A stretch of DNA of 64,000 nt from Streptomyces minutiscleroticus (GTDB taxonomy: Bacteria > Actinomycetota > Actinomycetes > Streptomycetales > Streptomycetaceae). The notes under the pieces are model-generated. The model had not been told where the DNA came from, did no database searches, and saw only the letters and a list, made by a program, of their open reading frames with translations. The stretch is taken from NCBI RefSeq assembly GCF_014650875.1, contig NZ_BMVU01000005.1, forward strand, positions 1-64,000, written 5' to 3'. The translations under genes were made by a program, and so were the position numbers. This document shows positions 1-6,453 of this stretch, one piece after another. Position 1 is the first letter of the stretch. Every line of letters begins with the position of its first letter.

Positions 1-25
1 GCGGACCCGACCGGGTCGGGTCCGC
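1..25. terminator. GC hairpin downstream of melC2
   Basis: Two 12-base arms (GCGGACCCGACC and its complement) flank a single G, giving a strong hairpin 128 bases past the melC2 stop. Streptomyces terminators often lack a U tract, so it can end the mel transcript. It could equally belong to a gene lying left of the window. Confidence 0.6.
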
Positions 26-152
26 GACCTCCGGGGGCCTTCGTACGCGCGGACGCGCCCCTTCTCGCGCCCGCGTCCGGGACCGCACTCGTCCTCGCAT
101 CCGCCCTCGCGTCCGGGATCCGCCCCGGGCCCCGCCCGCGGCGCACGGCGCC

Positions 153-1019
153 TCACACGTACCGGTAGATCCCGCTGTGGTCCTCCAGCTCGTCCGGTGT
201 CACGTCCCACGGCGGCATCCGCTCGTGCCGCGCCACCACCCGGCGGTACTGCCGGTCCCTCGGCCCGGGCGGCGCCTCGGGCAGGTAGCGCGCCCCGCGG
301 TGCCGCTTCTGCCAGCGCGACCACTGCAGGTCCACGAACGAGTGGTGCAGCCAGAAGACGGGGTCGTTGACCGACGCGCCGCCGAGCATGTGGCCGCCGA
401 CCCACCGGTGCACCCGGTTGTGGTTGCGCCACACCACGCCGCCGCTCCCGCGCCCCCACCCCTCCAGCTTGTTGCGGAAGCCGTCCTCGGAGGTCGAGTT
501 CCAGGGCGCACTGTCGTAGACGGGGTCCTTCAGCGCCTCGGCCAGGTCGTCCGCCGTGGGCAGGGCGACCGGGTCCTTGGGGCGGCCGAAGTCCCGCATG
601 AGGTACGCGCCGTCGGTCACCGACTCCTTGACCACCCACTTCTTGTGCCGGTACGCGAACGGCCCGGTGGTCACCTGGTGGTCGGAGCGGCGCCCGTTGC
701 CGCCGAGCAGGTCGTCGCCCCACAGGGCGGCCGACGGCGTGCGGTCCCTCGTCCAGTCCCAGTACGGCACGCTCACCGAGGAGTCCACGCGCCGCAGCGC
801 CCGCTCCAGGTCCAGCAGGAACCGCCGGTGCCAGGGCAGGAAGGTCGGCGCCATGTGGGCCGTCCGCAGTCCGCCCTCGCCGTCGGAGACGTAGTACTCG
901 ATGTGCATCCGGACGAACTCGTCGTACTCGCCCCTGCGTTTGAGCTCCAGGAACGCCTCGACGAGCCGCCGCCGCTCCGTGCGCGTCAGCTTGTTCACGT
1001 TCTTACGCGTGTACGCCAT
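153..1019 (-). CDS. melC2: Tyrosinase (monophenol monooxygenase)
   Basis: Type-3 copper oxidase that hydroxylates monophenols and oxidises o-diphenols to quinones, the first steps to melanin. The 288 residues are slightly longer than the usual 272-275. The CuA ligands are visible as H39, H55 and H64 (motifs HMAP and LPWHRRF). The CuB ligands are H200 and H204 (NHNRVH) and H226 (DPVFWLHH). There is no signal peptide, as expected, because MelC2 is exported with its chaperone MelC1. The ATG at 1019 lies inside the last codons of melC1 (17-base overlap), so the two are translationally coupled. The family assignment is secure. Confidence 0.97.
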   Translation of the reverse strand: MAYTRKNVNKLTRTERRRLVEAFLELKRRGEYDEFVRMHIEYYVSDGEGGLRTAHMAPTFLPWHRRFLLDLERALRRVDSSVSVPYWDWTRDRTPSAALWGDDLLGGNGRRSDHQVTTGPFAYRHKKWVVKESVTDGAYLMRDFGRPKDPVALPTADDLAEALKDPVYDSAPWNSTSEDGFRNKLEGWGRGSGGVVWRNHNRVHRWVGGHMLGGASVNDPVFWLHHSFVDLQWSRWQKRHRGARYLPEAPPGPRDRQYRRVVARHERMPPWDVTPDELEDHSGIYRYV

Positions 1020-1770
1020 GGGGGTTCCCCTCGGCCCGTGCGCCGGGCGGGTGCAGCCGCAGCGACGCGCCGAGTTCGTCGACGGCCGCGCGGGTGGCCG
1101 CGAGCGGCGTCGGATACGACTGGTAGTGGTCGAGCATGGTCAGGTAGCCGCCGTCCGCGCGCCGCATCAGGTGCAGCGGGCGGCCGTCGACGGTGACGTA
1201 CCAGGCGCCGCCGCGCGAGGCGTCACGGCCGCCGCCGTGTCCGCCGTGTCCGTCGTGCCCGTCGTGTCGGTCGTGTTCGCCGTGTCCGTCGCGGCCGCCG
1301 TCGTGCGCGGGAGCCGGCGCGGCGGCCCGTGCCGCGCCGGGAGCGGGGGCCGGAGCGGGCGAGGGGGCGAGAACCGCGGCAGGCACGCCTCGGATGCGGT
1401 GTCCGCGGTACACCTCGTCGAAGGAGAGGTCGCCGTCCGGCCGGGAGTCCCCGTCCGGCTGCGGGTCCCCGTCCGGTGACGGGCCGTCGTCCGCCTGCGT
1501 CGTTCCGACCGCTCGCGCCTTCCCGTCCGGCGAGGGCCGGGGCGTCGCCTGCGGGGGCCAGGGGTGTGCCGTCAGGGGGACCAGGGCGCCGGCGAGGGCG
1601 GTCGCGCCCATGCCGCGCACCGCTCCCCGCAGCAGGGCGCGACGCGTCCCGTCGCGGGCCGGCGGTACGGCCCTCGTGCTGTCCCCCGGCCCGGGCCCCG
1701 TACCGTCTCCCGGCCCGGTCTCCGTGCCGTCCTCCGGCCCGACCGGCTCCGGTGCGTCGTCGACGGCCAT
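1003..1770 (-). CDS. melC1: Tyrosinase copper chaperone/export cofactor, extended form
   Basis: MelC1 loads copper into apo-tyrosinase and carries it out through the Tat pathway. The conserved core is present: a twin-arginine signal (RR at 43-44, TRRALLRG) with a hydrophobic stretch to about residue 67, FDEVYRGHRIRG at 117-128, and the C-terminal block WYVTVDGRPLHL through LAATRAAVDELG (190-234). At 255 residues it is far longer than the usual 120-150. The extra length is an acidic, glycine-rich N-terminal extension (1-42), DGD-type repeats near 95-113 and an insert rich in H, D and G (156-179). Start: ATG at 1770 behind GGGGGAGAAG. It is first gene of a two-gene operon with melC2. Confidence 0.93.
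   Translation of the reverse strand: MAVDDAPEPVGPEDGTETGPGDGTGPGPGDSTRAVPPARDGTRRALLRGAVRGMGATALAGALVPLTAHPWPPQATPRPSPDGKARAVGTTQADDGPSPDGDPQPDGDSRPDGDLSFDEVYRGHRIRGVPAAVLAPSPAPAPAPGAARAAAPAPAHDGGRDGHGEHDRHDGHDGHGGHGGGRDASRGGAWYVTVDGRPLHLMRRADGGYLTMLDHYQSYPTPLAATRAAVDELGASLRLHPPGARAEGNPHGVHA
1228..1312 (-). repeat. His/Asp/Gly-coding repeat inside melC1
   Basis: Short degenerate units built on GGHDGHG codons encode melC1 residues 156-179. Histidine spacing (HDRHDGHDGHGGH) suggests metal binding, but no such role is documented here. Confidence 0.8.
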
Positions 1771-1926
1771 GGCTCTTCTCCCCCATGCGTCCCGCGCGCC
1801 CCTCGGCGCTGTTCAACACTGCTCGGCACTGCTCGGCGTTCTGTCATGCGCGCACCCGCAGCACGGACAGACGGACGGACGTACGGGCGGGTGTGCGGAC
1901 GGGCAGGCGGGTGGACCGGTGCCGCG

Positions 1927-2421
1927 TCAGCGCAGGCCGCGGGCCGGGAGGAGGCAGTGCGCCGCGCGGGTCAGGGTGTCGTCGTCGCCCACGAAGGCGG
2001 CCAGGTCCTCCGGCGCGACGGGTTCGCCGGGCCGGGCCTGCGGCCAGGGGCGGCTGGTGAACAGGAAGTAGGCGTAGCCCCGTTCGCCGGCCGCGGCGAG
2101 CCACTCCGGCGGCACGCCGCACCGGGCGTTGAGGTAGGGCATGGTCACGAGCGCCCGGCCGTCCTCGACGAGGAGGGTGACCGGCAGGTCCGGCCGGCCG
2201 GTGCCGTCGACGATCTCGTCGCCGGGCGGCAGGCCGTTGTCCCGCAGCAGCCGCTCGACGGCGGCTCTCGCGCCGTCGGGGCCGCCCGCGCCGTCCCCGA
2301 GGGAGTAGGCGAGCAGGAACGGCATGTCCCCGTCGGGGTGTTCGCCGCTCCAGGGCATCACCGCGAGCGTGCCGAGGTCGGCGGCCTCGAAGGGCAGGGT
2401 TTCGCTGGGAGTCGAGGTCAC
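1927..2421 (-). CDS. DUF5949-like conserved protein
   Basis: A 164-residue protein with no signal peptide or membrane segment and a mixed alpha/beta composition, so probably cytoplasmic. The pattern PFEAADLGTLAVMPWSGE near the start, then DGDMPFLLAYSLGD and RGYAYFLFTSRPWP, matches my recollection of the actinobacterial DUF5949 family. No catalytic motif is recognisable and the function is unknown. It ends 156 bases upstream of the melC1 start on the same strand with no overlap, so it is probably a separate transcript that could read into mel. Confidence 0.85.
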   Translation of the reverse strand: MTSTPSETLPFEAADLGTLAVMPWSGEHPDGDMPFLLAYSLGDGAGGPDGARAAVERLLRDNGLPPGDEIVDGTGRPDLPVTLLVEDGRALVTMPYLNARCGVPPEWLAAAGERGYAYFLFTSRPWPQARPGEPVAPEDLAAFVGDDDTLTRAAHCLLPARGLR

Positions 2422-2537
2422 CGCGGCACCGTACGACGCGTCCGGGCACGGCGGAACGCGCTCTCACCCGGGTGGAGCAATACGCCGGGGCTCTCCACAC
2501 GAACGGGCGACGCGGCGGGCGGGCGGGCGCAGCGCGA

Positions 2538-2566
2538 AGGCCGGTCCCGCTTGCCGGAACCGGCCT
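2538..2566. terminator. Hairpin after the 93-residue secreted protein
   Basis: AGGCCGGT and its complement flank a 13-base loop, 36 bases past the stop of the gene at 2602. Confidence 0.45.
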
Positions 2567-2601
2567 CCCGAACGGCGCGGCGTGCCCGCGCGGACCCCGT
2601 G

Positions 2602-2883
2602 TCAGCCCTGGAGCGGCAGCCCGCCGAGGAGGTGGGAGGTGGGGGCGTCGGCCGAGTTCAGGTTCTCCGTGACGTCGTTCACGGCGTTGAGCACGGAGCC
2701 CTCGTTCTCCGTGTCCAACGCGTTCGACTGCACCGGCTGGACCTCGAGCGGGTGGCTGAGGACCCTCTCCAGACCACCGTTGAGGCTGGTGGGCGGCATC
2801 ACGTCGGAGGCCTGCGCGGGCGCGGCGGCACCGGCGGCGGCCAGGGACCCGGCAACGACGGCGACGGCCTTGAGAGACTTCAT
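2602..2883 (-). CDS. Small secreted protein of unknown function
   Basis: 93 residues. A Sec signal (MKSLKAVAVVAGSLAAAGA, cleavage near APAQA-S) precedes a short mature part of about 67 residues rich in N, L, D and S, ending LLGGLPLQG. There is no cysteine and no recognisable domain. The ATG at 2883 is chosen because GAAAGGA sits seven bases upstream and the signal peptide begins there; the longer open frame has no leader logic. Its position between melanin and chaplin genes suggests a surface role, but that is inference only. I recall similar short secreted proteins in other Streptomyces but no function. Confidence 0.82.
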   Translation of the reverse strand: MKSLKAVAVVAGSLAAAGAAAPAQASDVMPPTSLNGGLERVLSHPLEVQPVQSNALDTENEGSVLNAVNDVTENLNSADAPTSHLLGGLPLQG

Positions 2884-3312
2884 CGGGATCCTTTCTTCGG
2901 CGACCAGCGTCGCCCGGGGGCTTCTCACCGGCCGGGCGTCGCGGACGCCGGCCTCGCACCGTGCCCAACGAGCGCCGTTCACCTGGGAAACTCTCGTACG
3001 TCCCACTTTTCTCCGCACACCTGGACGGAAGTCCGGCCGCACGGACGCGGGTCCGCCCGCCGGGCGGAGGACGGACCGGGCCGGGAGCGGCCCGGGGACG
3101 GCGCGCAGCCGTCGTGCCGGCCTCTCGGCGGCCGGCACGACGGCTGAGGAGGAGGACGGCGCCCGCTTCGCCTCGGGAGCCGCTCCCCTCGTGCGGTTCT
3201 TTTCCTGCGGTCCGTCCCCGCAGTTCGTCTCTGCGGTCCGTCCGCCGGAGGTTGTTTCCCCGGGGCTCGTCCCGCGCTTCCCTTCCGGGGTCCCGCTCGC
3301 GGAACGGGCCGG
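2884..3312. other. Intergenic region, 429 bases
   Basis: Holds the 5' region of the 93-residue gene and, at 3107-3145, a terminator for the gene that ends at 3313. Open frames across it look like GC-driven shadows. No RNA gene recognised. Confidence 0.6.
3107..3145. terminator. 16-bp perfect hairpin
   Basis: AGCCGTCGTGCCGGCC (3107-3122) pairs perfectly with 3130-3145 across a 7-base loop. It lies 168 bases past the stop of the secreted protein gene at 3313. Confidence 0.75.
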
Positions 3313-4272
3313 TCAGCCGCGCTGGAGGCCGGTGGCGGGCAGGGTGGACGCCTGCTGCCCCGCTTGGCGCGCGGCGCTGTCCTGCCGCCCGGGAGCCGCG
3401 CCCTCGGGCAGCCCGGGCGCGGCGCCGTCCTGCCGCTCCGGGGCGGCGTTCTCGGGGTTCTCGGGCCGGCCGGACGTGCCGGACCCGGACGCGCCGGACC
3501 CGGACCCGCTGCCGAGGAGCGTGGTCTCGACCAGGTCGGTCAGCCCCTTCACCACGCTCTCGGACCGCTTGCCCACGGTGGTGGCGTCGTCGCCCGCGAC
3601 CGCCCGGACCAGCGCGTCGACCGCGGTCAGCAGAGCGCTGATCACGCTCGTGCGGTCGCGGACCTTCGTGTCGCCCGGCGTCTTCACGGCCCGCGGGCTC
3701 TGCGGGAGCAGCACGCCCGCGCCCTTCGCGGCCTGCTGGTCCTGCTGGTCCTGCCGGCCCTGCTGGTCCTGCCAGCCCTGCTCGCCCTGCTCGCCCTGCT
3801 GGTCCTGCGCCGGGGGCACCGCCTGGCCGGGGACCGACGGAACGCCGGACGCCGCCTGCCCGTCCGGCAGGGCCGGTGTGAGGGGCACGGCGGGCGCGTC
3901 CGGCGTCGCCGCGGCCGGGGGCCGGGCCGGGGTCTGCTGCGCGGGCGCCGCCGACAGGCCGTCCAGGGCGGTCCTGATCTCGCCGGCGAGTCTGTGCACC
4001 TCGGTCTTCTGCTCGGCGGAGAGCTGCCCCGTCTCGGCCTTGAGGGCCGTGTCGAGCAGCTCGGCGGAGGGCTGGAGGACGGCGCCGAGCTCACCGAGCG
4101 CCCGGGCCTGCCGGAGCAGTTCGGGAGAGTCGGCGGCCGCGGCCCGGTCCCCATGGCGGACGTCGCGCGCCGCGTCGTGTCCGGCCGCCACCGCGGCGGG
4201 CCCGGCGGCACCGGTCAGGAGGGCGGCACAGAGCGCGGCGGTCGCGATACGCCGTGCGGGCAGAGCGCGCAT
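3313..4272 (-). CDS. Secreted Q/P-rich protein of unknown function
   Basis: 319 residues. An N-terminal Sec signal (RRIATAALCAALLTGAAGPA) is followed by a helical region with leucine-rich amphipathic segments (ELLRQARALGELGAVL; EQKTEVHRLAGEIRTAL). A low-complexity middle of QDQQ/GEQ repeats (3733-3812) comes next, then a second helical block (TSVISALLTAVDALVRAV; VVKGLTDLVETTLLG) and a G/S/A/P-rich tail. There is no sortase motif, lipobox or catalytic motif. The ATG at 4272 has GGAAGGA upstream; the longer open frame starts far upstream without a leader. It lies directly downstream of a short chaplin, so a cell-wall or surface role is plausible but unproven. Confidence 0.83.
   Translation of the reverse strand: MRALPARRIATAALCAALLTGAAGPAAVAAGHDAARDVRHGDRAAAADSPELLRQARALGELGAVLQPSAELLDTALKAETGQLSAEQKTEVHRLAGEIRTALDGLSAAPAQQTPARPPAAATPDAPAVPLTPALPDGQAASGVPSVPGQAVPPAQDQQGEQGEQGWQDQQGRQDQQDQQAAKGAGVLLPQSPRAVKTPGDTKVRDRTSVISALLTAVDALVRAVAGDDATTVGKRSESVVKGLTDLVETTLLGSGSGSGASGSGTSGRPENPENAAPERQDGAAPGLPEGAAPGRQDSAARQAGQQASTLPATGLQRG
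3733..3812 (-). repeat. CTGCTGGTC-type coding repeat
   Basis: Tandem 9-15 base variants (CTGCTGGTCCTG) encode the QDQQGEQGE tract of the secreted protein. The unit is imperfect and in frame. Confidence 0.8.
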
Positions 4273-4462
4273 GGAGAAGTCCTTCCGACAAACGAGACGG
4301 ATCTTGTGCCCACCGTGGAAGCGGTCGTCGCCGCCTGCAACCGTTCGCGAGCGGAGCGTATCCGTGCGAGTCCTCTCCGGACGCCGTTGTCGCTGGTGAG
4401 ACCTCATGTCGCGGTGCGGCGGGCACCGTGCGCGGCCCTCCGTCCATTCGGGGCAACGCGAA

Positions 4463-4494
4463 CCGGCCGCCCTCCCCTGCGGGAGAGCGGCCGG
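4463..4494. terminator. Hairpin after the short chaplin
   Basis: CCGGCCGC plus CTCCC pair with GGGAG plus GCGGCCGG around a CTGC loop, with one C/A mismatch. It sits 18 bases past the chaplin stop. Confidence 0.75.
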
Positions 4495-4511
4495 CCGTGC
4501 TGCTGCGGTCG

Positions 4512-4751
4512 TCAGTCGTTGACGCAGGTGTTGCCGAACGCCGGGTTCAGCAGACCGATGACGTCGATGGTGTTGCCGCAGACGTTCACCGGGATGTGGA
4601 CCGGGACCTGCAGGACGTTGCCCGACAGCACGCCCGGGGAGTGGGTGGCGGCGCCCTGCGCGCCGCTGTCGGCGGCGGCGACGCCCGCGGTGCCCGCGAC
4701 GGCGGCGGCGGCAACAGTGGTAAGGACCAGGCCCTTCGCGATACGCGACAT
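4512..4751 (-). CDS. Short chaplin (ChpF-like by position)
   Basis: 79 residues: a signal peptide (MSRIAKGLVLTTVAAAAV, cleaved near residue 27), then one chaplin domain with the family signature SPGVLSGNVLQVPVHIPVNV, CGNTIDVIGLLNPAFGNTC and the disulfide cysteines C58 and C76. Short chaplins are secreted and assemble into amyloid-like fibrils that make the air-facing surface of spores and aerial hyphae hydrophobic. Start: ATG 4751 behind AAGGAG; the upstream in-frame ATG has no signal-peptide logic. The promoter at 4806-4833 fits the sigma BldN pattern. Synteny from memory points to chpF, but the paralogue name is not certain. Confidence 0.95.
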   Translation of the reverse strand: MSRIAKGLVLTTVAAAAVAGTAGVAAADSGAQGAATHSPGVLSGNVLQVPVHIPVNVCGNTIDVIGLLNPAFGNTCVND

Positions 4752-4805
4752 GGAGAGGTGCTCCTTGGAATCGGCAAACATCCGGGCGGGATACCCGGCC
4801 CTTGA

Positions 4806-4833
4806 TCAACGCGTGAGGCATCCGGGAGTTGCG
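4806..4833 (-). promoter_or_regulatory. BldN-type promoter for the short chaplin
   Basis: On the minus strand the sequence reads CGCAAC, 16 bases, CGTTGA. The consensus I recall for sigma BldN is CGTAAC-N16-CGTTGA, so 11 of 12 positions match with exact spacing. Chaplin and rodlin genes are established BldN targets. Confidence 0.72.
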
Positions 4834-4859
4834 CGTCCGAACAGGTGACGTCGCGGGCG

Positions 4860-4895
4860 AAGGGCGCCCCCCTTTGCGACACAGTCGCCCTTTTT
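4860..4895 (+). terminator. Hairpin with a T run in the operon leader region
   Basis: AAGGGCG (4860-4866) pairs with CGCCCTT (4886-4892), followed by T to 4895. A U-tract hairpin is rare in this GC-rich DNA. No + strand gene precedes it, so it may be a leader attenuator or act on transcription from further left. Confidence 0.35.
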
Positions 4896-5142
4896 CACCG
4901 ATAAGTACGGACAGCTATTACAGTTCGGTTCGCCTCAAGCCGCCCGCAGCTCACGGGAGTCGGCGCGGGCGCCCCTGTGACGTACCCCGCCCCTCACCGC
5001 CGCGCCGCCCGGCCCGCCTTCCCGCTCCCGCCGTCCCGGCCCTCCTCCCGCCGTTCCCCGACGGCCGCTGCCTCCCTCTCCCCTCCCCCTTCGTTCACCC
5101 GTCCCACGGCCGTCGCGCGGTCCGTGAGCGAGGAGACCTCCC

Positions 5143-6453
5143 ATGCACCTGTCGGCTGCCGGCCCCCGGCCACGGATCCTGCACGTCTCGCAGCCCGTGG
5201 ACGGCGGAGTGGCACGGGTGGTGACGGACCTGGCCGGCGCACAGCTCGCCGCCGGTTCGGACGTCGTGGTCGCGTGCCCGGACGGCGGCGGGCTCGCCCC
5301 GGCGGTCCTGGCGCTGGGCGGCGGCGTACGGCTCTGGGCCGCGGCGCGCGCCCCGGGTCCGCGGCTCGTACGGGAAGTGCGCGCGCTGCGCCGGATCGTG
5401 GAGCGGACGCGGCCCGACGTCGTGCACGCGCACAGCGCGAAGGCGGGGCTGGCCGCGCGGCTCGCGGTGCGCGGGCGGGTGCCCACCGTCTTCCAGCCGC
5501 ACGCCTGGTCGTTCGAGGCCGTCGGCGGGGCCGCCGCCCGGCTGGCGCTGAACTGGGAGCGGTGGGGCGCCGGATGGGCCGACCGCATCGTGTGCGTCAG
5601 CGAGGCCGAGCGGCGCACCGGTCTGCGGGCCGGCGTCGCCGGGCGGTGGGCCGTGATCCCCAACGGGGTCGACACCGGCCGCTTCTCCCCCGCGCCCGCG
5701 GACGCGGACATGAAAACGGACATGAAAACGGACACGGACACGGACGCCGTGGCGCTTCCGGTCCCAGGACCCGCGGGTCCGCTCGTGGTCTGCGTGGGGC
5801 GGCTGTGCCGGCAGAAGGGGCAGGACGTCCTGCTGGACGCCTGGGACGCGGTACGGGCACGGGTGCCGGAGGCGCGGCTGGTGCTGGTCGGCGACGGTCC
5901 GGACGGCGCGCGGCTGCGGGACCGCGCGGCCGGCTCCGTGCGGTTCGCCGGCGCGGTCGCGGACCCGCTGCCCTGGTACCGGGCCGCCGACCTGGTCGTC
6001 CTGCCGTCCCGCTGGGAGGGCATGGCGCTGGCGCCGCTGGAGGCGATGGCGTGCGGGCGGCCCGTCGTGCTGACGGACGTGGACGGCGCCCGCGAGAGCC
6101 TGCCGGCCGGAGCCGCCGCGCACTGCCTGGTGCCGCCCGGCCGGCCGGAGCCGCTGGCCGCGGCGGTCACCGGGCTGCTGCTCGACCCGCCGCTGCGGGA
6201 GGCGCTGGGCCGTCTGGGCCGCCGTCACGTGCGGGACGCGCACGACGTACGGCGCACCGCCGCGGCCGTCGCCGCCGTCTACGGCGAACTGCTCGCTGCC
6301 CGCGACACCGGGACCGCGGGACACGCCGGACCCGTACGGCACGCCGGACCCGTACGCCGTGCCGGAGCCGTACGCCGTGCCGGGGGCCCGGTGGCCGCCC
6401 GGCGCGAGGAACACGTGGAACACATCGAGTGCAGGGAGTTCCTCAAGCCGTGA
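5143..6453 (+). CDS. Glycosyltransferase family 4 (GT-B fold)
   Basis: 436 residues, cytoplasmic or membrane-associated. The N-terminal acceptor domain starts ILHVSQPVDGGVARVV, with PDVVHAHSAKAG and a donor-domain start at LVVCVGRLCRQKGQD. The GT4 nucleotide-sugar motif is SRWEGMALAPLEAMACGRPV, whose glutamates contact the donor. Start: ATG 5143 behind GAGGAGA. An insert of KTDMKTDTDTD separates the two Rossmann domains, and the C-terminus carries four HAGPVR-type repeats (6322-6393), neither typical of GT4. It is first gene of the polysaccharide operon; the next gene starts inside its stop codon (GTGA). Probable role: adding a sugar to a lipid-linked repeat unit. Donor unknown. Confidence 0.93.
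   Translation: MHLSAAGPRPRILHVSQPVDGGVARVVTDLAGAQLAAGSDVVVACPDGGGLAPAVLALGGGVRLWAAARAPGPRLVREVRALRRIVERTRPDVVHAHSAKAGLAARLAVRGRVPTVFQPHAWSFEAVGGAAARLALNWERWGAGWADRIVCVSEAERRTGLRAGVAGRWAVIPNGVDTGRFSPAPADADMKTDMKTDTDTDAVALPVPGPAGPLVVCVGRLCRQKGQDVLLDAWDAVRARVPEARLVLVGDGPDGARLRDRAAGSVRFAGAVADPLPWYRAADLVVLPSRWEGMALAPLEAMACGRPVVLTDVDGARESLPAGAAAHCLVPPGRPEPLAAAVTGLLLDPPLREALGRLGRRHVRDAHDVRRTAAAVAAVYGELLAARDTGTAGHAGPVRHAGPVRRAGAVRRAGGPVAARREEHVEHIECREFLKP
5707..5742 (+). repeat. 12-bp and 6-bp tandem units inside the first GT4 gene
   Basis: GACATGAAAACG occurs twice (5707-5730), then GACACG twice (5731-5742). In frame; encodes DMKTDMKTDTDT. Confidence 0.9.
6322..6393 (+). repeat. 18-bp tandem units at the 3' end of the first GT4 gene
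   Basis: Four units based on CACGCCGGACCCGTACGG encode HAGPVR/RAGAVR repeats just before the C-terminus. Confidence 0.85.

Larger units (their letters stand above)
4752..5142. other. Divergent intergenic region, 391 bases
   Basis: Separates the chaplin (-) from the polysaccharide operon (+). It holds the BldN-type promoter and a hairpin with a T run at 4860-4895, followed by a locally AT-rich stretch near 4895-4930 that may carry the operon promoter. No small gene is convincing. Confidence 0.6.

Noticed and set aside
177..1196. Plus-strand open frame of 339 residues opposite tyrosinase
   Set aside because: R/P/V/A-rich composition typical of antisense frames in GC-rich DNA; the opposite strand encodes a full tyrosinase with all six copper ligands.
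4977..6449. 5' half of a 1040-residue frame running into the sugar transferase
   Set aside because: R/G/A-rich shadow of the GT4 gene. The true start is GTG 6450 overlapping the GT4 stop.
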